A DNA stretch of 64,000 bases from Neotamlana laminarinivorans (GTDB lineage Bacteria; Bacteroidota; Bacteroidia; Flavobacteriales; Flavobacteriaceae), in contig NZ_JAJAPW010000006.1 in the NCBI RefSeq assembly GCF_020523925.1, forward strand, positions 124,001 through 188,000, read 5' to 3'. Of this stretch, positions 17,705-26,538 are shown piece by piece (position 1 is the first letter of the stretch; every line of letters begins with the position of its first letter). The position numbers and the translations under genes are program-made. The notes under the pieces are model-generated. The model saw only the letters and a program-made list of their open reading frames with translations, made no database searches and was not told the origin of the DNA.

Positions 17705-18772
17705 ATGACTGCTTTATTAACAATTGTAATTTTAGTATTTATATTAATTGCCATTTGGCAAATGGTAAAGATTTTCGATTTAGCTCAAGCTAAAACAGAA
17801 AACTCACAAATTGCCAACGATAAAGATAATACCCTTAATGGCTATTTAATGATGGGCTTCTTGGCATTTATTTATATCATTACCATAGTTTGTGTTGTAA
17901 AATGGGGTGATTTACCATTATTATCTAATTCGGCTTCAGAACACGGTCCAACTATTGATAATTTAATGACTATTTCTTTAGTTATCATTTTTACTGTTCA
18001 AATTATAACTCAATTCTTATTGCATTATTTTGCTTTTAAATATAAAGGTGAAAAAGGAAGAACAGCATTATTCTTTGCAGATAATAATAAGTTAGAAGCA
18101 GTTTGGACAATTATACCAGTAATTGTATTAGCTGGTTTAATTATATATGGATTAAACACTTGGATTAACATCATGGGAGTCGATGAAAGTGATGATCCTT
18201 TAGTTGTTGAGTTATATGCTCAGCAATTTAATTGGAAAGCACGATATGCTGGTGCAGATAATACTTTAGGTAAGGCTAATGTACGTTTAATAGACATAGA
18301 TAGAGCTAATATTTTAGGATTAGACGAATCTGATCCTAATGCACAAGATGATATAATTACAACTGAATTGCATTTACCTGTTGGTAAACCAGTTTTATTT
18401 AAAATGCGTTCTCAAGATGTTTTACATTCGGCTTATATGCCTCACTTTAGAGCCCAAATGAACTGTGTTCCTGGAATGATTACGCAATTTGGTTTTACAC
18501 CAACTGTAACAACAGAGGAGATGAGACAAACTCCTGAAATGATAGAAAAAATTCAAAATATTAATAATATTAGAGTCGAGAAAAGTGAAGCCTTAATTGC
18601 TAAAGGTGAAGATGCTTTAGAACGTTACGAGTTTGATTATTTATTGCTTTGTAATAAAATTTGTGGTACTTCTCATTACAACATGCAAATGAAAATAATT
18701 GTTGAAACTCAAGAAGAATATGACGCTTGGATTAAAGAACAAAAAGAATTTAAAAACTCTCTAATTAACTAA
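17705..18772 (+). CDS. coxB: Cytochrome c oxidase subunit II (CuA)
   Basis: Subunit II accepts electrons at the binuclear CuA centre and passes them to heme a in subunit I. The CuA ligands are visible: an upstream His in DVLHSAYMPHF, and Cys316, Cys320, His324 and Met327 in CNKICGTSHYNM. The Glu usual at the third position of the second motif is Lys here, with Ile next, a form I associate with Bacteroidota. The protein is 355 residues and has about four hydrophobic segments (2-18, 47-66, 83-107, 128-150) instead of the usual two, so an extra pair precedes the standard hairpin. It follows actF directly, consistent with an ACIII-oxidase supercomplex. Confidence 0.94.
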   Translation: MTALLTIVILVFILIAIWQMVKIFDLAQAKTENSQIANDKDNTLNGYLMMGFLAFIYIITIVCVVKWGDLPLLSNSASEHGPTIDNLMTISLVIIFTVQIITQFLLHYFAFKYKGEKGRTALFFADNNKLEAVWTIIPVIVLAGLIIYGLNTWINIMGVDESDDPLVVELYAQQFNWKARYAGADNTLGKANVRLIDIDRANILGLDESDPNAQDDIITTELHLPVGKPVLFKMRSQDVLHSAYMPHFRAQMNCVPGMITQFGFTPTVTTEEMRQTPEMIEKIQNINNIRVEKSEALIAKGEDALERYEFDYLLLCNKICGTSHYNMQMKIIVETQEEYDAWIKEQKEFKNSLIN

Positions 18773-18799
18773 TAACTAGATTTAACAAGATATAAGATT

Positions 18800-20584
18800 A
18801 TGTCAGCACACGCAGATACTCACGAAGAACACGGACATCATCATAAAGAAACCTTTATAACTAAATACATTTTTAGTTTAGATCATAAAATGATTGCAAA
18901 GCAGTATTTAATTACTGGTACAATCATGGGTATTATAGGTATTATGATGTCTATTATGTTCCGTATGCAAATTGCATGGCCAGAGCAACCAAATGTTTTA
19001 TTTGAAGCTTTATTAGGAAAATGGGCACCAGATGGTGTTATGGATGCAGATATTTATTTAGCTTTAGTAACAATTCATGGTACCATAATGGTATTCTTTG
19101 TATTAACAGCTGGTTTAAGTGGTACATTTAGTAATCTATTAATTCCATTACAAATCGGTGCGCGTGATATGGCGTCTGGTTTCTTAAATATGGTGTCTTA
19201 TTGGTTATTCTTTTTATCTTGTGTAATTATGGTACTGTCGTTATTCGTTGAAGCAGGACCAGCAGCTGCAGGTTGGACAATTTATCCACCGTTAAGTGCA
19301 CTTCCAATGGCACAAGGTGGTTCTGGTGCAGGTATGACGCTTTGGTTGGTTTCTATGGCTATATTTATAGCATCATCTTTGATAGGATCACTTAACTATG
19401 TAGTTACTGTTTTAAATTTACGTACAAAAGGTATGTCTATGACAAGATTACCTTTAACCATATGGGCTTTCTTTATTACAGCAGTAATAGGTATTATTTC
19501 ATTTCCTGTTTTATTATCAGCTGCTTTATTATTAATAATGGATAGAAGTTTTGGTACATCCTTCTTCTTATCAGATATATTTATTCAAGGAGAAGTATTA
19601 CATTATCAAGGAGGTTCTCCTGTTTTATTTGAGCACTTATTTTGGTTCTTAGGTCACCCAGAAGTTTACATTGTATTATTACCAGCATTGGGTATTACTT
19701 CAGAAATTATTGCAACAAACTCTCGTAAACCAATTTTTGGTTATCGTGCTATGATTGCTTCAATTCTTGCTATTGCGTTTTTATCAACAATTGTTTGGGG
19801 TCACCATATGTTCGTATCAGGAATGAATCCTTTCTTAGGTTCAGTATTTACTTTTACAACATTATTAATTGCAATACCATCAGCAGTAAAAGCCTTCAAC
19901 TACATAACAACTTTGTGGAAGGGTAATTTACAGATGAATCCGGCTATGTTATTCTCTATTGGTTTGGTATCAACATTTATTACAGGAGGTTTAACAGGTA
20001 TTATTTTAGGAGATTCTGCTTTAGATATTAACGTTCATGATACTTATTTTGTAGTAGCTCACTTCCACTTAGTAATGGGTATATCTGCATTATACGGTAT
20101 GTTTGCTGGTATTTACCATTGGTATCCTAAAATGTTTGGGCGAATGTTAAATAAAAAATTAGGGTATTTACATTTTTGGGTAACTGCAATATGTGCATAT
20201 GGTGTATTTTTTCCAATGCACTTTATAGGAATGGCAGGTTTACCTCGTCGTTATTATACGAATAGTAATTTTCCGTTATTTGATGATTTAGCTGATGTAA
20301 ATGTTGTTATTACTGTATTTGCAATAGTAGGAGGAGCATTTCAATTAGTATTCCTTTATAATTTCTTTTCTAGTATTTTCTACGGTAAGAAAGCAGAGCA
20401 AAATCCATGGAAATCAAATACTTTAGAATGGACAACTCCTGTAGAGCACGTTCATGGTAACTGGCCAGGTCCAATTCCAGAGGTACACCGTTGGGCATAC
20501 GATTATAGTAAACCAGGTCATGATGTAGATTTTGTTCCTCAACATATCCCTTTAAAAGAAGGAGAAGAAGAACTTCAACATTAA
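18800..20584 (+). CDS. coxA: Cytochrome c oxidase subunit I
   Basis: Subunit I of the heme-copper oxidase reduces oxygen and pumps protons. The 594 residues give about twelve to thirteen transmembrane helices. The low-spin heme ligand lies in TIHGTIMVFF. CuB and the cross-linked Tyr lie in GHPEVYIVLLPALG, whose Glu marks an A1-type (D-channel) enzyme. The next CuB ligands are in WGHHMFVSGMNP, and the heme a3 and heme a ligands in HDTYFVVAHFHLVMG. It is the last gene of the act-cox operon and is followed by an intrinsic terminator. Subunits III and IV are not in this window. Confidence 0.96.
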   Translation: MSAHADTHEEHGHHHKETFITKYIFSLDHKMIAKQYLITGTIMGIIGIMMSIMFRMQIAWPEQPNVLFEALLGKWAPDGVMDADIYLALVTIHGTIMVFFVLTAGLSGTFSNLLIPLQIGARDMASGFLNMVSYWLFFLSCVIMVLSLFVEAGPAAAGWTIYPPLSALPMAQGGSGAGMTLWLVSMAIFIASSLIGSLNYVVTVLNLRTKGMSMTRLPLTIWAFFITAVIGIISFPVLLSAALLLIMDRSFGTSFFLSDIFIQGEVLHYQGGSPVLFEHLFWFLGHPEVYIVLLPALGITSEIIATNSRKPIFGYRAMIASILAIAFLSTIVWGHHMFVSGMNPFLGSVFTFTTLLIAIPSAVKAFNYITTLWKGNLQMNPAMLFSIGLVSTFITGGLTGIILGDSALDINVHDTYFVVAHFHLVMGISALYGMFAGIYHWYPKMFGRMLNKKLGYLHFWVTAICAYGVFFPMHFIGMAGLPRRYYTNSNFPLFDDLADVNVVITVFAIVGGAFQLVFLYNFFSSIFYGKKAEQNPWKSNTLEWTTPVEHVHGNWPGPIPEVHRWAYDYSKPGHDVDFVPQHIPLKEGEEELQH

Positions 20585-20603
20585 AAAATAAAATATTGAT
20601 ATA

Positions 20604-20634
20604 AGGCTCACTTTTTAAGTGGGCTTTTTTTTTG
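20604..20634 (+). terminator. Rho-independent terminator of the act-cox operon
   Basis: Stem GCTCACTT / AAGTGGGC with one U-G pair and a TTT loop, followed by nine T. It lies 22 nt after the coxA stop. Confidence 0.85.
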
Positions 20635-20636
20635 TT

Positions 20637-20644
20637 TATATTTG
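20637..20644 (+). promoter_or_regulatory. -7 element TATATTTG of ruvB
   Basis: Perfect TAnnTTTG box 42 nt before the ruvB ATG, immediately after the coxA terminator. No clear TTG at -33. Confidence 0.5.
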
Positions 20645-20685
20645 TTTAAATTAAATAATACCTGTACTTATTAGTGGTATAATAT

Positions 20686-21708
20686 ATGAATGAAAACTTA
20701 GATCCATCAAGTCAAAATTTTTCTCCTGAAGAAATTGATGTAGAAAAAAAATTGCGTCCGCTAGCATTTAACGATTTTACTGGGCAAGATCAAGTGTTGG
20801 AAAATCTTCAGGTTTTCGTACAAGCTGCTAATTTAAGAGATGAAGCATTAGATCATACATTATTTCATGGGCCTCCAGGACTTGGTAAAACCACTTTAGC
20901 ACACATATTAGCAAACGAACTTAGTGTTGGTATTAAAGTTACCTCAGGTCCAGTTTTAGATAAACCAGGAGACTTAGCTGGTTTACTAACTAATTTAGAT
21001 GAGAGAGATGTTTTATTTATTGATGAAATTCATCGTTTAAGCCCCATTGTTGAAGAATATTTATATTCCGCAATGGAGGATTATAAAATTGATATTATGA
21101 TTGAAACTGGCCCTAATGCCAGAACCGTACAAATCAATTTAAACCCTTTTACTTTAGTTGGTGCTACCACGCGATCTGGTTTACTAACATCGCCAATGCG
21201 TGCACGTTTTGGCATACAAAGTAGATTACAATATTATAAAACCGATTTACTCACCACAATTGTACAGCGTAGTGCAAGTATATTAAGTGTTCCTATTTCT
21301 ATGGAAGCTGCTATTGAAATTGCTGGTAGAAGCAGAGGAACACCGCGTATAGCTAATGCTTTGCTGCGACGAGTTCGTGATTTTGCACAAATAAAGGGTA
21401 ATGGTTCTATAGATATTGAAATTGCTAAATTTGCATTAAAGGCATTAAATGTTGATGCGCATGGTTTAGATGAAATGGATAATAAAATACTAATAACAAT
21501 TATAGATAAGTTTAAAGGAGGGCCTGTAGGTATTACAACTTTAGCAACAGCAGTAAGCGAAAGTTCTGAAACCATTGAAGAGGTATACGAACCCTTTTTA
21601 ATACAGCAAGGTTTTATAATGCGTACACCACGAGGGCGTGAAGTTACCGAATTAGCTTATAAACATTTAGGGAAAGTTAAAGGTAATATACAGGGTGGTT
21701 TGTTCTAA
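20686..21708 (+). CDS. ruvB: Holliday junction branch-migration ATPase RuvB
   Basis: RuvB is the hexameric AAA+ motor that, with RuvA, drives branch migration of Holliday junctions. The 340 residues show Walker [11 protein letters not shown] (61-70), Walker [12 protein letters not shown] (about 108-117), sensor 1 GATTRSG and the arginine-finger region RARFG. A C-terminal winged helix ([15 protein letters not shown]) binds DNA. Its partner ruvA is 7 kb downstream. The next gene starts only 9 nt after its stop. Confidence 0.97.
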   Translation: MNENLDPSSQNFSPEEIDVEKKLRPLAFNDFTGQDQVLENLQVFVQAANLRDEALDHTLFHGPPGLGKTTLAHILANELSVGIKVTSGPVLDKPGDLAGLLTNLDERDVLFIDEIHRLSPIVEEYLYSAMEDYKIDIMIETGPNARTVQINLNPFTLVGATTRSGLLTSPMRARFGIQSRLQYYKTDLLTTIVQRSASILSVPISMEAAIEIAGRSRGTPRIANALLRRVRDFAQIKGNGSIDIEIAKFALKALNVDAHGLDEMDNKILITIIDKFKGGPVGITTLATAVSESSETIEEVYEPFLIQQGFIMRTPRGREVTELAYKHLGKVKGNIQGGLF

Positions 21709-21717
21709 ATTCAAAAT

Positions 21718-23178
21718 ATGATTGAAAAAATTCCAATTCCAAATGAAAATTTTAAAGACGTATTGTCTAATAATTCTAAAATTTTATTTTCTGGAATTTT
21801 TGGAAGTGGAAAAACAACTTTTATAAATGATTTCTTTGAAGACAATGATAGTTATGAGGCTATTCATATTTATCCTGTAAATTATTCAATAGCCTCAAAT
21901 GTAGATATATTTGAGCTAATAAAATATGATATTCTATTTCAGTTAATAGGAAAATTACCAAAAGAAGATTTTCTAAAACTAGACATTCCATACCATTTAA
22001 CTCTTTATAATTATTTATTTAGTTTTAATAATTTAAATAAAAAGGTTGATTTTCTTTCTTCTTTTTTACATTTCGCTGGAAAATATGGATCAGCTTCTTT
22101 AAAGATTTATGAAAGTATTAAACATTTAAAAGATGAATTCGTCAAATTTCATAAAAGCTTCCAAGAAGATGATTTTAATAAAGTTAAAAGTTATCTTGAG
22201 AACTTAAAAAATGAAAAAGGAAGTATATATGAAGAGGATTTTTTTACCGAACTAATTAGAATTCTAATTTTTAAATTAAAAGATAAGAATAAAAAAGAGG
22301 TTATTTTAGTTATTGACGATTTAGATAGATTAGACCCTGAGCATATATTTAGAATTTTAAATATTTTCTCGGCTCATATTGATTTTTCAGGAGTTGAAAA
22401 TGATAATAAATTTGATTTTGATAAGGTTATTATCGTTTGTGATTATGCCAATATTGAGAGCTTATATAAACATAAATATGGGATCGGTACTGATTTTAAA
22501 GGATATATAAATAAATTTTTTAATGAAATATTTTGGTATGATGTTGCGACTTTAATCAAAGCTGCTATTGACACTTATTTAAGTAAAGTAAAAACTAATA
22601 TTGACGGTAATATCTTCAATGAAGATTATAGGTTTAGCGACCAAGTCAAATATGTGTTATTTACTTTTTTAGATTCGGGTATAATTAGTTTTAGAGATTT
22701 AATTAGTTTTAAAAACGGTTTTGATACGAATCGATTTTACCCTAACAAAAAAAGAAATTTAGCCAAGGTAGAATCAATTCTTAAACGATATAATTTAACA
22801 GTTGAATTAACAATTAATTTTCTTATTAGCTTTTTTGGTAATAATAACGAATTGTTAAATGCTATTGGTAAGGCAAAAAATAAAAATAATCAATGGTTTT
22901 CATATCTTAATCAAGAAGATTATTTTAATAATATAGCTGAATTTGTTTTGTTAATAAAACATGAAACATTTAATACAAATAGGTTAGGTGTTAATAATAA
23001 AAACTTAAATTTAAAATCTTATGATTTCAATTTAAATGTATCAAGTAAAGACTATAGGTTTTATACTGAGTGTAACGAGATAAAAAAACAAGACAATCAG
23101 CAGGTGAAGCCAGATGAATTAAATTATTTTGAATTTTTAGAGGAGGCAACTAAAGTTTACTTGGAAATAATCAATTAA
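21718..23178 (+). CDS. KAP-type P-loop NTPase, probably an acquired gene
   Basis: The 486-residue protein has Walker A GIFGSGKT (26-33) and Walker [16 protein letters not shown] (about 194-208). The segment [20 protein letters not shown], followed by [14 protein letters not shown], is the pattern of the KAP family of P-loop NTPases. Members known from bacteria include the phage-exclusion protein PifA of plasmid F. No transmembrane helix is evident, unlike many KAP proteins. The DNA is visibly more AT-rich, with more Lys, Asn and Phe, than ruvB and queG on either side. It is packed tightly between them, 9 nt after ruvB and 2 nt before queG. A defence role is inference; the family call is fairly secure. 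Confidence 0.75.
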   Translation: MIEKIPIPNENFKDVLSNNSKILFSGIFGSGKTTFINDFFEDNDSYEAIHIYPVNYSIASNVDIFELIKYDILFQLIGKLPKEDFLKLDIPYHLTLYNYLFSFNNLNKKVDFLSSFLHFAGKYGSASLKIYESIKHLKDEFVKFHKSFQEDDFNKVKSYLENLKNEKGSIYEEDFFTELIRILIFKLKDKNKKEVILVIDDLDRLDPEHIFRILNIFSAHIDFSGVENDNKFDFDKVIIVCDYANIESLYKHKYGIGTDFKGYINKFFNEIFWYDVATLIKAAIDTYLSKVKTNIDGNIFNEDYRFSDQVKYVLFTFLDSGIISFRDLISFKNGFDTNRFYPNKKRNLAKVESILKRYNLTVELTINFLISFFGNNNELLNAIGKAKNKNNQWFSYLNQEDYFNNIAEFVLLIKHETFNTNRLGVNNKNLNLKSYDFNLNVSSKDYRFYTECNEIKKQDNQQVKPDELNYFEFLEEATKVYLEIIN

Positions 23179-23180
23179 GC

Positions 23181-24101
23181 TTGAATACAAGACAAAAACA
23201 TACAAACCTTATTAAAACCGAAGCCAAACGCCTCGGTTTTTTATCTTGTGGGGTAAGTAAAGCTCAGTTTTTAGAAGAAGAAGCACCAAGGCTTGAAAAG
23301 TGGTTGAATAAAAACATGAATGGCAAAATGCAATACATGGAAAATCATTTTGATAAACGCTTAGACCCAACTAAGCTAGTGGAAGATTCAAAAAGTGTAA
23401 TATCGTTATTGTTAAATTATTACCCTTCAAAAACTCAAAATTCAGATAGTTTTAAAATTTCTAAATATGCTTATGGAACCGACTATCACTTTGTTATAAA
23501 AGACAAATTAAAGGCGTTACTTCATTTTATTCAAGATGAAATAGGAGAGGTTTCTGGACGTGCTTTTGTAGATTCTGCACCAGTATTAGATAAAGCTTGG
23601 GCGGCAAAATCTGGATTAGGATGGATAGGTAAAAACAGTAATTTATTAAGCCAAAAAGTGGGTTCGTTTTTTTTTATAGCTGAATTAATTATTGATTTAG
23701 AATTAGAATATGATTTACCAACAACAGACCATTGTGGAACATGTACAGCTTGTATAGATGCTTGCCCAACCGAAGCCATTGTGGAGCCTTATGTTGTAGA
23801 TGGTAGTAAATGTATTTCTTACTTAACCATTGAGTTAAAAGAAAATATGCCTACAGAGTTTAAAGGAAAAATGGATAATTGGATGTTTGGTTGCGATGTA
23901 TGTCAAGATGTTTGCCCTTGGAATCGATTTTCTAAACCACATAGTGAGCCGCTATTTAATCCGCACCCCGAATTACTCTCTATGAGTAAAAAAGATTGGG
24001 AAGAGGTTACCGAAGAAACTTTTAGAAAAGTGTTTAAAAAATCTGCAGTAAAACGTACTAAATATTCTGGATTAACCAGAAACATTAAATTTTTAAAATA
24101 A
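23181..24101 (+). CDS. queG: Epoxyqueuosine reductase QueG
   Basis: QueG reduces epoxyqueuosine in tRNA to queuosine, using cobalamin and two 4Fe-4S clusters. The 306 residues start at TTG (23181), the only start that keeps the conserved N-terminus ([20 protein letters not shown]). The conserved [20 protein letters not shown] stretch and the ferredoxin-type cysteines [12 protein letters not shown] and [13 protein letters not shown] are clear. The last part is shorter than in QueG forms with a HEAT-repeat tail, as is usual in Flavobacteriaceae. It lies 2 nt after the KAP NTPase stop and may be translated by coupling. Confidence 0.95.
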   Translation: MNTRQKHTNLIKTEAKRLGFLSCGVSKAQFLEEEAPRLEKWLNKNMNGKMQYMENHFDKRLDPTKLVEDSKSVISLLLNYYPSKTQNSDSFKISKYAYGTDYHFVIKDKLKALLHFIQDEIGEVSGRAFVDSAPVLDKAWAAKSGLGWIGKNSNLLSQKVGSFFFIAELIIDLELEYDLPTTDHCGTCTACIDACPTEAIVEPYVVDGSKCISYLTIELKENMPTEFKGKMDNWMFGCDVCQDVCPWNRFSKPHSEPLFNPHPELLSMSKKDWEEVTEETFRKVFKKSAVKRTKYSGLTRNIKFLK

Positions 24102-24163
24102 TTATTTGAAAGATATTCTAATTACATCGACTTATAAAAACCAAATATAAAATACATTCAACA

Positions 24164-25078
24164 ATGAAAACACTACTAAAATTATTTGCAGTTACACTTT
24201 TACTTAGTGTAATGTCTTGTAAAGACACTTCTAAAAAAGAGCTTGAAATTAATATTGAAGAAAAAGCGGAACCCGATAAACCAACATACCATATTCAAGA
24301 AACATGGATTAATAAAAGAGTAAATGCAGCACAAAACAAGCTATCTAAAACCGATGCAGGAAAAGCTTTGTGGAAATCTATGGAAGCTCACGGAGGTTTA
24401 AAACGATGGTTTAGTAATGGTTATTTATCATTTAGATTTAATTACCAGCCCTTAAGCGGGAAAGGAATTAGAGATTCGTACCAAACTATTGATACTTGGA
24501 GTAATAAAGCGAGACATAATAGTATTGAAGATCCAGAATCTATTTACGGGTGGGATGGAAAACAAGCTTGGGTAAAAGCAAAAGATAGTATGTCCTTTAA
24601 GTATGATACTAAGTTTTGGGCATTAACTCCACTATATTTTATAGGGCAACCTTTTGTGTTAGATGGAGAAGGCGTTAATTTAGAATTATTGCCATCAATT
24701 ATTTTTAATGGTATTGAGCAAATAGTAGTAAAAGCCACTTATAACACAGGTGTAGGTTTAGCACCAGATGATTATTACATTTTATACATAAACTCAAAAA
24801 CAAATTTGTTAGATGCCTTTAAGTACATAGTTTCTTATCCAGAATATTTTCCAGAAGGCGGGCACGCACCAGAAAAAACCACGGTAATTCAAGGTACAAC
24901 TAAAGTTGATGGAATTGTATTTGCAAAAGGATATAAAACATACTGGAGTGATAGTAAGTTGGAAAATGGATTAGGAGAATATATTACGAATATTGAAGTT
25001 TCAGATATAAGTTTTTCACCAACTGTTGAAAAACATTTTTTCTCAGCACCTGAAGGAGCAGAAATACTAAGTAAATAG
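24164..25078 (+). CDS. Lipoprotein of unknown function (possibly DUF6503 family)
   Basis: A lipoprotein signal MKTLLKLFAVTLLLSVMSC places Cys19 as the lipidation site, so the mature 286-residue protein is in the periplasm or outer membrane. The next part is acidic and flexible. From about residue 57 there is an ALWKSMEAHGGLKRWFSNGY segment, then beta-rich sequence with a Trp/Tyr pattern (DTWSNKARHN, GWDGKQAWV). It resembles a group of Bacteroidota lipoproteins whose repeating features are HGG and W motifs, and I think it may be DUF6503, but I cannot confirm it. No catalytic motif is evident. It is followed by a strong terminator. Confidence 0.6.
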   Translation: MKTLLKLFAVTLLLSVMSCKDTSKKELEINIEEKAEPDKPTYHIQETWINKRVNAAQNKLSKTDAGKALWKSMEAHGGLKRWFSNGYLSFRFNYQPLSGKGIRDSYQTIDTWSNKARHNSIEDPESIYGWDGKQAWVKAKDSMSFKYDTKFWALTPLYFIGQPFVLDGEGVNLELLPSIIFNGIEQIVVKATYNTGVGLAPDDYYILYINSKTNLLDAFKYIVSYPEYFPEGGHAPEKTTVIQGTTKVDGIVFAKGYKTYWSDSKLENGLGEYITNIEVSDISFSPTVEKHFFSAPEGAEILSK

Positions 25079-25103
25079 ATTATTAATTTAATTTAAAGTT
25101 TTT

Positions 25104-25136
25104 AGCCTGAAATATTTTTAATATTTCAGGCTTTTG
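25104..25136 (+). terminator. Rho-independent terminator
   Basis: Perfect 13-bp stem AGCCTGAAATATT / AATATTTCAGGCT with loop TTT, then TTT. It closes the 24164-25078 gene and insulates the histidine kinase that follows. Confidence 0.8.
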
Positions 25137-25199
25137 TAATTATATAATTTTCTTTTCTAACTCAAGTAAAATCATTACTTTTCTGAAAATTAAAGTATT

Positions 25200-26405
25200 A
25201 TGATTCCTCCACCAATACCAGAAAACGAGTCCGAACGTCTTGAAAACCTAGAGTCTTATAATATTTTAGATACATTGCCAGAAGAAGATTACGATAATAT
25301 AACTAAAATAGCAGCTCAAATATGCGAAACACCCATAGCTCTGGTAAGTTTAGTAGATAGTAAAAGGCAATGGTTTAAATCTCGTTATGGGGTTGATGCT
25401 ACCGAAACACCAAAAGAATACGCTTTTTGTGCACATGCTATAAACAAGCCTTTAGAACCGTTTATAATAAATGATGCAAGAATAGATGAGCGCTTTCACG
25501 ACAATCCTTTGGTTGTAGACCAGCCTAATGTAATTTTTTATGCGGGTATACCATTAACAGATGGAGAATCATCATCTGTAGGTACTTTATGCGTTATAGA
25601 TCATCAACCAAAATCTTTAAGTGAATCGCAAGTAGAAACCTTAAAAGTTTTATCTAAACAAGTAGTTAATTTACTTAAATTACGTAAAAGTAATCAAACA
25701 TTAAGCAAAACATTAGAAGAGCTTAAGGTTAAAAACGAAGAATTAGAAAAATTTGCATATTTAGCAGCACACGACTTAAAATCACCTTTACTAAACATAA
25801 GTAATTTAGCTCAAATTATTAAGCAAGATTATAAATTAGATATTGACGATGCGGGTTTAAATATGCTTGAACTCATAATAAAATCATCAGAAGATTTAAC
25901 CAGTTTGGTAGATGGGTTACTAAGTTATAATACACGTGACAGTATTTTAAATAAAGAAAAAGAGGCCATTTCTTTAAAAGAATTTGAGTCAGATTTACAA
26001 GACAATATTATTAAGCATTATAAAGAAGTTAATTTTACTTTAAATTCAAACTTATCCGAAATAGAAGTAAACAAATACGGTTTTAACCAAATTATTAGAG
26101 AATTAGTTAATAATGCTATTAGATATAATGATAAAAACCAAGTAAATATAGCTTTAAATATATGCGAAACAGCAAGTCATTATAGAATATTAGTACAAGA
26201 TAATGGCCCAGGAATTCATGAAAATTATCATGAAAAAATTTTCAATGTGTTTTACAAATTAAATAAGTACGATAAATTTGGGCGAACAGGCAATGGAATT
26301 GGTTTAGCAACCGTAAAAAATATAATAAAAAAATTACAAGGCGAAATACACGTTAATTCTATCTTAAACAAACAAACCACTTTTAGTGTTATTTTAAAGA
26401 AATAA
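25200..26405 (+). CDS. GAF-domain sensor histidine kinase
   Basis: The 401-residue protein is soluble, with no signal or membrane segment. Residues 1-165 form a GAF domain of the type MIPPPIPENESERLENLESY...ILDTLPEEDYDNI, with the AFCAHAINKP motif. A coiled coil (about 160-180) leads to the phosphoacceptor His191 in YLAAHDLKSPLLN. The C-terminal ATP-binding domain has the N box ELVNNAIRYN, G1 DNGPGI and G2 GNGIGLATVKNII. It could sense a small ligand or light through the GAF domain, but the signal is not known. No response regulator is adjacent, so its partner lies elsewhere. Confidence 0.9.
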   Translation: MIPPPIPENESERLENLESYNILDTLPEEDYDNITKIAAQICETPIALVSLVDSKRQWFKSRYGVDATETPKEYAFCAHAINKPLEPFIINDARIDERFHDNPLVVDQPNVIFYAGIPLTDGESSSVGTLCVIDHQPKSLSESQVETLKVLSKQVVNLLKLRKSNQTLSKTLEELKVKNEELEKFAYLAAHDLKSPLLNISNLAQIIKQDYKLDIDDAGLNMLELIIKSSEDLTSLVDGLLSYNTRDSILNKEKEAISLKEFESDLQDNIIKHYKEVNFTLNSNLSEIEVNKYGFNQIIRELVNNAIRYNDKNQVNIALNICETASHYRILVQDNGPGIHENYHEKIFNVFYKLNKYDKFGRTGNGIGLATVKNIIKKLQGEIHVNSILNKQTTFSVILKK

Positions 26406-26465
26406 ATAATAATTGCATAGGGCCTATTTTTTTTAAAGAATAACCATATCATTTCATAGTATTAC

Positions 26466-26473
26466 TATCTTTG
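26466..26473 (+). promoter_or_regulatory. -7 element TATCTTTG of maeB
   Basis: Perfect TAnnTTTG box 66 nt before the maeB ATG. No convincing -33 TTG. Confidence 0.45.
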
Positions 26474-26538
26474 TTTATAAATTAAATATCTAAGAAATAA
26501 TATATTCTCAAAAATATATTTTCAAAATAAAATCTTTT

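Noticed and set aside
21718-24101. Prophage or transposon carrying the KAP NTPase
   Set aside because: There is no integrase, transposase or terminal repeat at either end, and both flanking genes are intact. A single-gene insertion fits better.
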